Below, in pieces: positions 1-8,308 of a stretch of 64,000 bases of DNA. Source of the DNA: DASZTV01 sp036268405 (lineage in GTDB: Bacteria > Actinomycetota > Actinomycetes > JAFAQI01). A program made the position numbers and the translations under genes. Below the pieces are notes generated by a model, which was not told the origin of the DNA, did not search any database, and saw only the letters and a program-made list of their open reading frames with translations. The stretch covers positions 1-64,000 of the forward strand of contig DATAUF010000130.1 in assembly GCA_036268405.1 (NCBI GenBank), written 5' to 3'. Every line of letters starts with the position of its first letter. The stretch's first letter is position 1.

Positions 1-1
1 C

Positions 2-166
2 ACCACCGACCCCGACAACAACACACCCCTCGACCGCCGATGGCACCGCGCCAAAACCCACACCGACTGGACCTGGACCTACCACCCCAACCGATCCATC
101 ACCTGGACCAGCCCCACAGGCCTCACCCAAACCGTCGAACCGCACGATTATCGGTTGGGTCCTTAG
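2..166 (+). CDS. C-terminal end of a DUF222/HNH endonuclease (13E12-type) protein, partial
   Basis: An open frame enters from the left edge and ends at TAG 164–166, giving the last 54 residues of a protein. The tail is rich in Trp, Thr and His, with the pattern KTHTDWTWTYHP followed by TWTSPTGLTQT. This resembles the C-terminal end of actinobacterial DUF222/HNH endonuclease proteins (13E12 repeat family), where such a W-T-x-P-T-G segment follows the HNH motif. The HNH residues themselves would lie outside the window, so function is inferred from the tail alone. These proteins are often multicopy in actinomycetes. The codons are unusually rich in ACC, CCC and CAC. The next gene starts 23 bases downstream on the same strand. 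Confidence 0.6.
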   Translation, partial: TTDPDNNTPLDRRWHRAKTHTDWTWTYHPNRSITWTSPTGLTQTVEPHDYRLGP

Positions 167-189
167 CCGAACTACGACACGATCGAGCC

Positions 190-1332
190 GTGACCGACGT
201 GACGGAGTGGATGCTCGACCCCGAGGTGGCCTACCTCAACCAGGGCGCGTTCGGGGCGCTGCCGCGAGTGGTCTGGGATGCGGCCAGCGAGCTTCGGCAG
301 CGCATGGAACGAGATCCCACCCAGCTGCTCGTCCGCAGCCTGCCGGGGCAAATCGATGAAGTGCGCGCGCGACTGTCGCAACTGTTCAACGCTGACGAGG
401 CGGGTGCGGTGTTCGTACCGAACGCGACCGGCGGAACCCAGGCCGTGATCGCCTCACTGTCCCGGACCTTCGAACCGGGCGACGAACTGCTCACCACCGA
501 CCACCGGTACGCCGCCGTGCTGGCGCAGTTCATCCGTACCGCAAGCGAACGTGGAACCAAGACGGTCGTCGCGCACGTTCCGCTCGACGCCCAGACGACC
601 TCCGATGTCGTCAACGCAATCGTGGAACGCATCACACCGCGGACCAAGCTGCTCGTCGTCGACTCGATCGCCTCGCTGTCCGGCTTCGTCTTTCCCCTGG
701 TCGAGATCGTCGCCGCAGCACACGAGCGCGGCGTGCCGGTGCTCGTCGACGCGGCGCACGCGCCCGGCCAGCTCGCTGTCGACCTCACGCGAGTCGGCGC
801 GGACTTCTGGGTCGGCAACCTGCACAAGTGGATCTGCTCGCCGCGTGCCGCGGCGTATCTGCATGTTGCGCCGCAGTGGCGGGACACAGTTCGCCCACTC
901 GCCGCTTCGCATGGCTACGCGGGCAGCCTGCACGATGCGTTCGACTGGACCGGCACGTTCGATCCCGTCACGATCCTGGCAGTTCCCGCCGCGCTCGACT
1001 TCTGGGAGCGAAAGGGATGGAACGAGATACGCGGCCAACAGCGCGCGATCGTCGACGACGGTGCAGTGCACGTGGCGACGGCACTGGGCACGAACGGGCC
1101 CGTTGGCACCGCCTTCCGGGCAGCGATGCGGATCATCGAGCTGCCGGTCCAGTTGGCTCCGGGCTCGGCGCGGGACGTCGAGAGTGCCCTGGCGGAGAAG
1201 TACCGCGTGGAGACCTCGCTGATGCCACTGCATGGCAAGAGCTGGGTGCGCGTCTGCGGGCAGATCTACAACACGCCGGACGACTACGAACGCCTGGCAG
1301 ACGCTCTGACGGAGCTACTCGAGTCCGAGTAG
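190..1332 (+). CDS. Class V aminotransferase-fold PLP-dependent protein (isopenicillin N epimerase/cysteine desulfurase-like)
   Basis: A 380-residue cytosolic enzyme of the class V aminotransferase fold. The likely PLP lysine is about K213 in the motif NLHKWICSPR, preceded by the VDAAHAPGQ segment that carries the cofactor-binding Asp. The N-terminal YLNQGAFGALP is the substrate-side glycine-rich start typical of isopenicillin N epimerase-like proteins. The open frame extends further upstream (to 40), but that part overlaps the preceding gene and has no family resemblance, so GTG 190 is chosen. The substrate is unknown; epimerase, desulfurase or lyase activity are all possible within the fold. 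Its 3' end overlaps the convergent dapB by 18 bases. Confidence 0.8.
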   Translation: MTDVTEWMLDPEVAYLNQGAFGALPRVVWDAASELRQRMERDPTQLLVRSLPGQIDEVRARLSQLFNADEAGAVFVPNATGGTQAVIASLSRTFEPGDELLTTDHRYAAVLAQFIRTASERGTKTVVAHVPLDAQTTSDVVNAIVERITPRTKLLVVDSIASLSGFVFPLVEIVAAAHERGVPVLVDAAHAPGQLAVDLTRVGADFWVGNLHKWICSPRAAAYLHVAPQWRDTVRPLAASHGYAGSLHDAFDWTGTFDPVTILAVPAALDFWERKGWNEIRGQQRAIVDDGAVHVATALGTNGPVGTAFRAAMRIIELPVQLAPGSARDVESALAEKYRVETSLMPLHGKSWVRVCGQIYNTPDDYERLADALTELLESE

Positions 1333-2052
1333 GCCGTCGATCCCGATAGTCAGGCCTGGCCTGGACGCGACATTGCGCACCGCGAGCAGCACCCCCGGCA
1401 TGAAGGACTCGCGCGACAGCGAGTCGTGGCGGATGCTCAGCGTCTCGCCGTCCCCACCGAGCAGGACTTCCTGGTGCGCGACGAGTCCCGCCAGCCGTAC
1501 CGCGTGGATCCGGACGTGATCGATGTCGGCGCCGCGTGCGCCCGCGATCTCCTGAGTCGTCGCGTCCGGCGATCGCTTGTCGCCACGCGCCTGCGCGATC
1601 AGCTCGGCAGTACGGCGCGCAGTGCCACTCGGAGCGTCGATCTTGTTGGGATGGTGCAGCTCGATGATCTCGACGGAGTCGAAGTGCGGAGCCGCGGCGG
1701 CGGCGAATCGCATCATCAGGACAGCCGCGATCCCGAAGTTCGGCGCCACCAACACGCTCGTCTCCTTCGGAGACTTGCTCAGCCACTCCCGGATCTGAGT
1801 GAGCCGCGCGTCGTCGAAGCCGGTGGTCCCGACGACGCAGTGAAGGTCGTGCTCGATGCACCAGGCGATGTTGTCCATCACGGCGTCGGGCGTCGTGAAG
1901 TCGACGACGACATCAGCCGCTGTCAGCGCATCGCGGTCGTCGCCGACATCGACCTGCGCAACCAGCTCGAGGTCTTCGGCGGCGTCGACTGCTCGGCAGA
2001 CCTCGGCACCCATCCGGCCGCGTGCGCCGGAGACGCCGACCTTGATCTTCAT
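1315..2052 (-). CDS. dapB: 4-hydroxy-tetrahydrodipicolinate reductase
   Basis: Reduces 4-hydroxy-tetrahydrodipicolinate with NAD(P)H in the lysine/meso-diaminopimelate pathway, so it feeds both protein and peptidoglycan synthesis. The 245-residue product has the N-terminal Rossmann motif VGVSGARGRMG, the VDFTTP segment and the family signature ELHHPNKIDAPSGTA, which contains the catalytic His pair and Lys. Length is normal. ATG 2052 is chosen because the Rossmann strand begins at once; the open frame upstream of it overlaps the M16 gene in another frame. It is the last gene of the long minus-strand run, 13 bases after the M16 protease stop. Confidence 0.95.
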   Translation of the reverse strand: MKIKVGVSGARGRMGAEVCRAVDAAEDLELVAQVDVGDDRDALTAADVVVDFTTPDAVMDNIAWCIEHDLHCVVGTTGFDDARLTQIREWLSKSPKETSVLVAPNFGIAAVLMMRFAAAAAPHFDSVEIIELHHPNKIDAPSGTARRTAELIAQARGDKRSPDATTQEIAGARGADIDHVRIHAVRLAGLVAHQEVLLGGDGETLSIRHDSLSRESFMPGVLLAVRNVASRPGLTIGIDGLLGLE

Positions 2053-2065
2053 GCTGCGAACACTG

Positions 2066-3400
2066 TCATGCGGCAAACTCAACGCCCTCGTCGTACGGGC
2101 CGATGACCGCCAACGAGGTGGGGCGGGTGAACAGCTCGGCGGCAACTCCACAGGCGTCATCGAGGGTGACCGCGTCGATCGCGGCGATCACTTCGTCGAC
2201 CGTCATCAGCTCGCCGTAGACCAGCTCGCTCTTGCCGAGGCGGCTCATCCGAGAGCCGGTGTCCTCGAGACCGAGCACGAACCCGCCGCGCATCTGGCCA
2301 CGACCTCGCTCGAGCTCTGCGGCCGTGAGGCCGCCGGCGGCAACAACTGCCAGCTCCTCGCGACAGAGCTCGAGAACCTGCGGCACCCGGCCCGGATGGC
2401 ATCCGGCGTAGACGCCGAACATCCCCGCGTCGGCGTAGTGCGAGGCGAACGAGTACACGGAGTACGCCAGGCCGTGACGTTCCCGCACCTGCTGGAACAG
2501 TCGCGAGGACATTCCCCCGCCGACTGCCGCGTTGAGCACACCCAGCGCGAAGCGGCGATCGTCACCACGTGTCAGTCCGGCACATCCGAGCACCAGGTTG
2601 GCTTGCTCGGTCGGGCGGTGATGCACCGTCGACGCCACCGTGAACGCCGGTGACCGGCGCGCCGCCCGCGGGCCTGCGGGCACTGCGGACTCGTCGATCG
2701 GCACGTTGGCGAACGCCTTCTTCACGAGACGCACGAGGGCGGCATGGTCGACGTTGCCGGCCGCGGTGATGACGAGCTGCTCGGGCCGGTAGCGGCGCCG
2801 GTAGTAGCCGGCCACCGCGTTGCGGCTCATCGCCTCGATCGTCTCGACCGAGCCGAGCACCGGTCGGCCCAGCGGATCCGCCGGCCACACCAGCGAAGCG
2901 AATGCGTCATGCACCGAGTCGCCCGGGTCGTCCTCGTGCATGGCGATCTCTTCGAGGATCACGCCTCGCTCGTTGTCGACTTCCTTCGACGACAGCACGG
3001 AGGATGTGACCATGTCGCAGATCACGTCCACCGCGATCGGGACGTCGACGTCGAGCACTCGCGCGTAGAAGCAGGTGTACTCCTTCGCCGTGAACGCGTT
3101 GAGCTCTCCACCGACCTCGTCGAGGGCAGCGGAGATCTCAAGCGCGTCGCGGCGACGGGTGCCCTTGAAGAGCAGGTGCTCGAGGTAGTGCGAGGCGCCG
3201 GACAGCGACGGCGTCTCATCGCGAGAGCCGACGCCGATCCAGACGCCGAACGCCACCGACCGGACGCCCGGAACCGACTCCGAGAGGACCCGGATCCCGC
3301 CCGGCAGGACGGTACGCCGCATCACCCCGCCGTCAGGCGCGGTGAGCAGCGTCTGCGTCGAGCCGGCTCGCTGCGCCCGTCCCGCGAGGTCGACGGGCAC
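2066..3400 (-). CDS. M16 family zinc peptidase (pitrilysin/insulinase-like)
   Basis: A 444-residue processing-peptidase-like protein. The inverted zinc motif HxxEH is intact as HYLEH at about residues 71–75, and the third ligand region follows at NERGVILEEI. The N-terminal catalytic-type half is followed by the second M16 fold half (from about residue 200), the usual two-domain layout. No signal peptide is visible, so it is probably cytoplasmic, although substrates of the actinobacterial members are not well defined. The start is only two bases after the pnp stop, which indicates translational coupling. The pnp–M16–dapB order is common in actinomycetes. Confidence 0.9.
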   Translation of the reverse strand: MPVDLAGRAQRAGSTQTLLTAPDGGVMRRTVLPGGIRVLSESVPGVRSVAFGVWIGVGSRDETPSLSGASHYLEHLLFKGTRRRDALEISAALDEVGGELNAFTAKEYTCFYARVLDVDVPIAVDVICDMVTSSVLSSKEVDNERGVILEEIAMHEDDPGDSVHDAFASLVWPADPLGRPVLGSVETIEAMSRNAVAGYYRRRYRPEQLVITAAGNVDHAALVRLVKKAFANVPIDESAVPAGPRAARRSPAFTVASTVHHRPTEQANLVLGCAGLTRGDDRRFALGVLNAAVGGGMSSRLFQQVRERHGLAYSVYSFASHYADAGMFGVYAGCHPGRVPQVLELCREELAVVAAGGLTAAELERGRGQMRGGFVLGLEDTGSRMSRLGKSELVYGELMTVDEVIAAIDAVTLDDACGVAAELFTRPTSLAVIGPYDEGVEFAA

Positions 3401-3402
3401 CT

Positions 3403-5616
3403 CTACTCCTCTACAGAGTCCGAAGCCGCCGCGGCCGCAGCGTCGTCGAGCACCGGCACCAGCGACAGCTTGCCGCGGGGGTCGATCTCGCCGATCTCGA
3501 CCTGCACCTTCTGGCCGACCGCGAGCACGTCCTCGACGTTCTCCACCCGCTTGCCACCGGCAAGCTTGCGGATCTGCGAGATGTGCAGCAGGCCGTCCTT
3601 GCCCGGCGTCAGCGAGATGAACGCGCCGAACGTCGTCGTCTTCACGACGGTGCCCAGGTAGCGCTCGCCGATCTCGGGGAGCTGCGGCGACACGATCGAA
3701 CGGATGGCACGCAACGCGGCCTCGGCCGCTTCGCCGGCCACTGCCGAGATGTAGATCGTGCCGTCGTCCTCGACGGTGAGATCCGCGCCGGTGTCGGCCT
3801 GGATCTGGTTGATGATCTTGCCCTTCGGCCCGATGATCTCGCCGATCTTGTCGACCGGGATCTTCTCAGTGATGATTCGCGGCGCGAACGGCGACATCTC
3901 CCCCGGCATGTCGATGGCGTCAGCCATCACGTCGAGGATCGCCATGCGGGCCTCGCGGGCCTGCTGCAGCGCACCGGCGAGAACCGAGGCCGGGATACCG
4001 GTCAGCTTGGTGTCGAGCTGCAACGCCGTGACGAACTCACGGGTACCGGCGACCTTGAAGTCCATGTCGCCGTACGCGTCCTCGGCACCGAGGATGTCGG
4101 TGAGGGTGACGAAGTCGTCACCCTCGTTGATCAGGCCCATCGCGATACCCGCGACCGCAGCCTTGATCGGAACGCCCGCAGCCATCAGCGACATGGTGGA
4201 CGCACACACCGAGCCCATCGAGGTCGAGCCGTTGGAGCCCAGCGCCTCGGACACCGCACGGATCGCGTACGGGAAGTCCTCCTTGCTCGGCAGCACCGGC
4301 AGAAGCGCACGCTCAGCAAGCGCACCGTGGCCGATCTCGCGACGCTTCGGCGACCCGACCCGGCCGGTCTCACCGGTGGAGTAGGGCGGGAAGTTGTAGT
4401 GATGCATGTAGCGCTTGCGCGTCTCCGGCGACAGCGTGTCGACCATCTGCTCCATGCGCAGCATGTTCAACGTAGAGACGCTGAGGATCTGCGTCTCGCC
4501 GCGCTCGAACAGCGCCGAGCCGTGCACCCGCGGCACCACGCCGACCTCAGCGGACAGCGAGCGGATGTCCCGCACACCGCGGCCGTCGATCCGCACGCCG
4601 TCCTTGATGACCCGCTGGCGAACAACCTTCTTGGTGACCGAGCGGTACGCCGCGCCGATCTCCTTCTCGCGACCCTCGAACGAGACAGCGAGTGAGTCCT
4701 TCGCGACGTCCTTGAGGCGGTCGAGCTCGATCTCGCGCTCCTGCTTGTCCGCGATCGTCAGCGCCTTGGAAAGCTCGGCGCCCACGGCGGCCGAAACCGC
4801 GTCGAGGACGTCGTCGGCGTAGTCGAGGTAGACCGGGAACTCCCTCGTCGGCTTGGCCGCGAGGTCTGCCAGCTGCTGCTGGGCTGCTGCGAGCTGGGCG
4901 AGGAACGGCTTGGCCGCCTCGAGACCCTGCGCCACGACCTCCTCGGTCGGCGCCTGCGCGCCGCCGGCGATGAGCCCGATCGTGTTGGTGGTGGCCTCGG
5001 CCTCGACCATCATGATCGCGACGTCACCGCCCTCGACAACACGACCCGCGACGACCATGTCGAACACCGCGCCCTCGAGCTCGGAGTACGACGGGAAGGG
5101 GACCCACTCGCCATCGATCAACGCAACCCGGACGGCCGCGACCGGACCGGAGAACGGCAGGCCGGCGAGCAGCACGGAGCACGCAGCGCCGTTGATCGCC
5201 AGGACGTCGTAGAGGTGGTCGGGGTCGAGCGAGAGGATCGTCGAGACGATCTGGATCTCGTTGCGCAGACCCTTGGCGAAGCTGGGGCGCAGCGGACGGT
5301 CGGTGAGCCGGCAGGTGAGGATCGCGTCCTCGCTGGGCCGACCCTCGCGGCGGAAGAACGAGCCTGGGATCTTGCCGGCGGCGTACTGCCGCTCCTCGAC
5401 GTCAACCGTGAGCGGAAAGAAGTCGAGATTGTCCTTGGGGTTCTTCGAGGCGGTGGTCGCCGAGAGGATCATCGTGTCGTCGTTGAGGAACGTGACCACG
5501 GATCCGGCGGCCTGCTGGGCGAGTCGCCCGGCCTCGAAGCGGATGGTGCGCTCGCCGAGCGAGGACTTGAGTACTGCTTCGGCGGTGTGTGTTTCGTTGT
5601 CTGCGGGGCCCGTCAC
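3403..5616 (-). CDS. pnp: Polynucleotide phosphorylase / guanosine pentaphosphate synthetase
   Basis: A 3'-5' phosphorolytic exoribonuclease and RNA-tailing enzyme; the actinomycete form was first described as guanosine pentaphosphate synthetase. The 737-residue protein has two RNase PH domains (for example FFPLTVDVEERQYAAGKIP and, in the second, GRVGSPKRREIGHG), a KH domain (IGPKGKIINQIQADTG) and a C-terminal S1 domain (YLGTVVKTTTFGAFISL). GTG 5616 is chosen because GGAG sits six bases upstream and the protein then begins TGPADNETHTAEAV, like streptomycete PNPase. An in-frame ATG at 5670 lacks a ribosome-binding site. It lies downstream of rpsO, the widespread rpsO–pnp pairing. Confidence 0.97.
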   Translation of the reverse strand: MTGPADNETHTAEAVLKSSLGERTIRFEAGRLAQQAAGSVVTFLNDDTMILSATTASKNPKDNLDFFPLTVDVEERQYAAGKIPGSFFRREGRPSEDAILTCRLTDRPLRPSFAKGLRNEIQIVSTILSLDPDHLYDVLAINGAACSVLLAGLPFSGPVAAVRVALIDGEWVPFPSYSELEGAVFDMVVAGRVVEGGDVAIMMVEAEATTNTIGLIAGGAQAPTEEVVAQGLEAAKPFLAQLAAAQQQLADLAAKPTREFPVYLDYADDVLDAVSAAVGAELSKALTIADKQEREIELDRLKDVAKDSLAVSFEGREKEIGAAYRSVTKKVVRQRVIKDGVRIDGRGVRDIRSLSAEVGVVPRVHGSALFERGETQILSVSTLNMLRMEQMVDTLSPETRKRYMHHYNFPPYSTGETGRVGSPKRREIGHGALAERALLPVLPSKEDFPYAIRAVSEALGSNGSTSMGSVCASTMSLMAAGVPIKAAVAGIAMGLINEGDDFVTLTDILGAEDAYGDMDFKVAGTREFVTALQLDTKLTGIPASVLAGALQQAREARMAILDVMADAIDMPGEMSPFAPRIITEKIPVDKIGEIIGPKGKIINQIQADTGADLTVEDDGTIYISAVAGEAAEAALRAIRSIVSPQLPEIGERYLGTVVKTTTFGAFISLTPGKDGLLHISQIRKLAGGKRVENVEDVLAVGQKVQVEIGEIDPRGKLSLVPVLDDAAAAAASDSVEE

Positions 5617-5693
5617 GGGCTTCTCCGTTCGTTTCGGCGCGCTTGGCCGATTCGCCGCGGGCCCGGTCATCGATCGAAGTGGACGGAGGTGAT

Positions 5694-5737
5694 CCGGCCA
5701 CCACTACCGAGGACCGGGGCTCGTGTGTTGCGGCCGG
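5694..5737 (-). promoter_or_regulatory. Hairpin in the rpsO–pnp spacer
   Basis: Six-base arms (5694–5699 and 5732–5737, CCGGCC/GGCCGG) enclose a second, weaker hairpin, between the rpsO stop and the pnp start. In Streptomyces and E. coli the rpsO–pnp spacer carries a structured RNase III processing site that controls pnp. The role here is inferred from position; no U-tract follows, so a classical terminator is less likely. Confidence 0.4.
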
Positions 5738-5756
5738 CGCGCGGTTGGTGATCGAG

Positions 5757-6026
5757 CTAGCGGCGCAAGCCGAGTCGCTCGATCAATGCGCGGTAGCGCT
5801 GCACGTCCACGCTCTCCAGGTAGCGCAGCATCCGACGGCGACGGCCGACGAGCAGCAGCAGACCACGCTGGGTGTGGAAGTCGTGCTTGTGCACCTTCAT
5901 GTGCTCGGTGAGGTCAGCGATGCGCCGCGACAGCAGCGCGACCTGTACCTCGGGAGATCCGGTGTCACCGTCGCCGGTGGCGTATTCGGTCATGATCTGT
6001 TGCTTGACGGCGGCGTCGAGCGGCAC
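5757..6026 (-). CDS. rpsO: 30S ribosomal protein S15
   Basis: An 89-residue ribosomal protein that binds the central domain of 16S rRNA early in small-subunit assembly. The sequence has the normal length and the expected conserved blocks, including GDTGSPEVQVALLSRRI, the LTEHMKVHKHDFHTQRGLL helix and RRRMLRYLE near the C terminus. The start is GTG 6026, with AGGAG eight bases upstream. It precedes pnp and follows ribF. Confidence 0.97.
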   Translation of the reverse strand: MPLDAAVKQQIMTEYATGDGDTGSPEVQVALLSRRIADLTEHMKVHKHDFHTQRGLLLLVGRRRRMLRYLESVDVQRYRALIERLGLRR

Positions 6027-6068
6027 TTGGGAATCTCCTGTTTGATCAGCCCGCAGGGTTACACCTCA

Positions 6069-6088
6069 GGGGCAGACTCGTCTGACCC
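6069..6088 (-). promoter_or_regulatory. Stem-loop in the rpsO leader / ribF–rpsO spacer
   Basis: GGGTCAGAC and GTCTGCCCC form a compact stem with one mismatch, 43–62 bases upstream of the rpsO start. It could terminate ribF read-through, or form part of an S15-binding autoregulatory leader, which is known in several bacterial groups. No U-run follows. The assignment is positional only. Confidence 0.35.
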
Positions 6089-6110
6089 GTCGAGTGTAGC
6101 CGAACGGGGG

Positions 6111-7007
6111 CTAACCGAGCGTGTCGCGCGTTACCGCGACATCGCGACCCATCTGGTCGATCAGCTCCTCGATGTCCGCGAAGCGCTCCATGCCGCGCAA
6201 CCGGCTGGCGAACTCCACCACCACATGCTCGTCATAGAGCTCGAGATCGTGGCCGACGTCGATCGCGTACGCCTCGACCCGCCGCTCCACCCCGTCGAAC
6301 GTCGGGTTCGTGCCGACGCTGATTGCAGCCTTGATCCTCGTGCCGTCGGCGCGGGTCAGCCACCCGGCGTAGACCCCGTCCTGGGGCACCGCGATGCCCT
6401 CGTCGACCGCAACGTTGGCGGTAGGAAAGCCGAGCGCGCGACCGCGGGCGTCGCCGCGCACGACCGGACCTTCGACGAGGTGCAGCCGGCCGAGCGCACC
6501 CGCAGCGCCGCGGACGTCGCCGTGGACGACGAAGTCGCGGACCATGGTGGAAGAGACCGGGCTGGGGTCGCTCAGCAGCGGCACGTCATCGACGGCGAGG
6601 TCGTGCTTGCGCAGGAGGGCCACGTCACCCGAGGCGCGGTGGCCGAACCGGAAGTTTTGCCCGACCACGATCTGGACTGCCGATAGCTGCCCCACCAGTA
6701 CCTGGTCGATGAACTCGTCGGCGGTCTGCCTTGCCAGCTCGCGAGTGAACTCGAGCACCAGCACGTCGTCGGCGCCGTGCTCATGCAGCAGGTCCAGGCG
6801 ACGCTTGAGCGTCGTCAGCATCGGCGGCACGTGACCGGGCGCGAGGATCGCGGTCGGGTGTGGATGGAACGTGACCACAACCACGCGGGCGTCGCGGTCG
6901 CGCGCGGCATCGACGGCATGGCGCAAAACCACCTGGTGTCCGCGATGGACGCCGTCGAAGACCCCGATCGGCACGACGCTGGACTTCGCCACGTCAGACA
7001 GTCTCAA
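6111..7007 (-). CDS. ribF: Bifunctional riboflavin kinase / FAD synthetase
   Basis: Converts riboflavin to FMN and then FAD. The 298-residue protein has an N-terminal nucleotidyltransferase domain, with IGVFDGVHRGHQ near residues 14–25 and the HPHP segment of the FAD synthetase. The C-terminal riboflavin kinase domain (from about residue 180) has GRALGFPTANVAVD. The in-frame start is TTG 7007, directly after the truB stop. A GTG at 6992 is an alternative, and neither has a convincing Shine–Dalgarno. Either choice leaves a slightly short N terminus, but the first beta strand is retained. Confidence 0.93.
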   Translation of the reverse strand: MRLSDVAKSSVVPIGVFDGVHRGHQVVLRHAVDAARDRDARVVVVTFHPHPTAILAPGHVPPMLTTLKRRLDLLHEHGADDVLVLEFTRELARQTADEFIDQVLVGQLSAVQIVVGQNFRFGHRASGDVALLRKHDLAVDDVPLLSDPSPVSSTMVRDFVVHGDVRGAAGALGRLHLVEGPVVRGDARGRALGFPTANVAVDEGIAVPQDGVYAGWLTRADGTRIKAAISVGTNPTFDGVERRVEAYAIDVGHDLELYDEHVVVEFASRLRGMERFADIEELIDQMGRDVAVTRDTLG

Positions 7008-7868
7008 TCATGTGAAAACACAGAGTGGCTGCGCCACTCCGTCGCGCTGCTCGACAAGCGCGACCACGCGGCCATCCGGAGCGAACACCCCGGCCGGCGA
7101 GCCCGGGAAATCCAGGAGCAGCCGTTGGCCGTGACCGAGTCGCTGGGCTTCCTCGTCGCTGACGTCGATCCTCGGGAAGACCTTGCCCACGGCATCAGCA
7201 AGCGGGGTGACTTCGAAGCTCGCCTCCAGCTCCTCGAGTGATCGCGCTTCCGTCACGCGGTACGGACCGCTTCTTGTTCTGCGGAGCGCAGTGAGGTGGC
7301 CGCCGACACCGAGGGCGGCACCGAGGTCGCGGGCGAGGGCACGCACATAGGTGCCGGTCGTGCACTCCACGCGGACGTCGAGCTCGTTGCCGCGGCGGGC
7401 GATCAGGTCGAACTTCGTGACGGTGACCGCGCGCGGGTTGAGCTCGACGGCTTCGCCGTCTCGTACCCGCTTGTACGCCCTCACCCCGTCCACCTTGATC
7501 GCCGACACCGAGCTCGGAACCTGCTCGATCTCACCGGTCATCGCGCTCATCGCTTGCGCGATTCGCGCTTCGGTGATCTTGGCGGCCTCGCCTTCGGCGT
7601 CGGCTCCGACGAACTCGCCTTCGGCGTCGTCCGTGGTGGTCGACCTGCCCATGCGGATCGTCGCTTCGTACTCCTTGTCGTGCAGCGCGAGGTGACCGAG
7701 CAGGCGGGTCGCCCGGTCAACGCCGAGGACGAGGACGCCGGTCGCCATCGGGTCGAGCGTGCCGGCGTGGCCGACCCGGCGGGTGCCGGCCAGGCGCCGA
7801 ACCTTGCCGACCACGTCGTGCGAAGTCCAGCCGGCCGGCTTGTCGACGACGACCAGACCATCGGTCAC
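7008..7868 (-). CDS. truB: tRNA pseudouridine(55) synthase
   Basis: Makes the universal pseudouridine 55 in the T-loop of tRNAs. The 286-residue product has the TruB opening VVVDKPAGWTSHDVV, the catalytic-Asp motif GHAGTLDPMATGVLVLG (Asp at about residue 41) and the later CTGTYVRALARDLG block, followed by a C-terminal PUA-like region. The start is GTG 7868, overlapping the rbfA stop by four bases, so the two are probably translationally coupled. Confidence 0.96.
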   Translation of the reverse strand: MTDGLVVVDKPAGWTSHDVVGKVRRLAGTRRVGHAGTLDPMATGVLVLGVDRATRLLGHLALHDKEYEATIRMGRSTTTDDAEGEFVGADAEGEAAKITEARIAQAMSAMTGEIEQVPSSVSAIKVDGVRAYKRVRDGEAVELNPRAVTVTKFDLIARRGNELDVRVECTTGTYVRALARDLGAALGVGGHLTALRRTRSGPYRVTEARSLEELEASFEVTPLADAVGKVFPRIDVSDEEAQRLGHGQRLLLDFPGSPAGVFAPDGRVVALVEQRDGVAQPLCVFT

Positions 7869-8308
7869 TCGGGTTCGGCAGCGGTGTCGGACGTGGCGTC
7901 GCGATAGGGATTCGGGTCGCCCGCCGGCGTCGCGCCGGCGGCGAGACCGTGAACCCGTTCGTCCTCCTCGCGAGCACGGGCGAGCACCTCTTCGATGTGC
8001 TGCGCGTTCTCCGGCACCGCATCGAGGATGAACGACAGCGACGGCGTGTGCTTCAGGCCCGTCGCTCGCCCGATCGCCGTGCGGATCATGCCCTTCGATG
8101 CCTCGAGCGCCGCCGCACTGTCGGCTCGCACGGTCTCATCACCCCAGACCGTCCAGAAGACCGCGACCTCACGCAGGTCCGGTGTCATCCGGGCGTCGGT
8201 GATCGTCACCATGCCGAGGCGCACGTCCTTGACCTGGTGCTCGACCGCCTGAGCGACCACCTCGCGGACCCGCACGCTCATCCGGCGGACGCGACCGTCA
8301 TCCGCCAT
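7865..8308 (-). CDS. rbfA: 30S ribosome-binding factor A
   Basis: A cold-shock-associated assembly factor that binds 16S rRNA in the immature 30S subunit. The 147-residue protein opens with RMSVRVREVVAQAVEHQVKD and contains the KH-like fold, with VTITDARMTPDLREVAVFW and a C-terminal SLSFILDAVPENAQHIEEVL helix. The C-terminal 30 residues are a low-complexity acidic tail. Its start touches the infB stop at a single base, placing it in the infB operon. Confidence 0.95.
   Translation of the reverse strand: MADDGRVRRMSVRVREVVAQAVEHQVKDVRLGMVTITDARMTPDLREVAVFWTVWGDETVRADSAAALEASKGMIRTAIGRATGLKHTPSLSFILDAVPENAQHIEEVLARAREEDERVHGLAAGATPAGDPNPYRDATSDTAAEPE

Noticed and set aside
5617..5670. pnp starting at ATG 5670
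   Set aside because: No ribosome-binding site precedes it, and the extra 18 residues are not seen in streptomycete PNPase; GTG 5616 has GGAG at good spacing.
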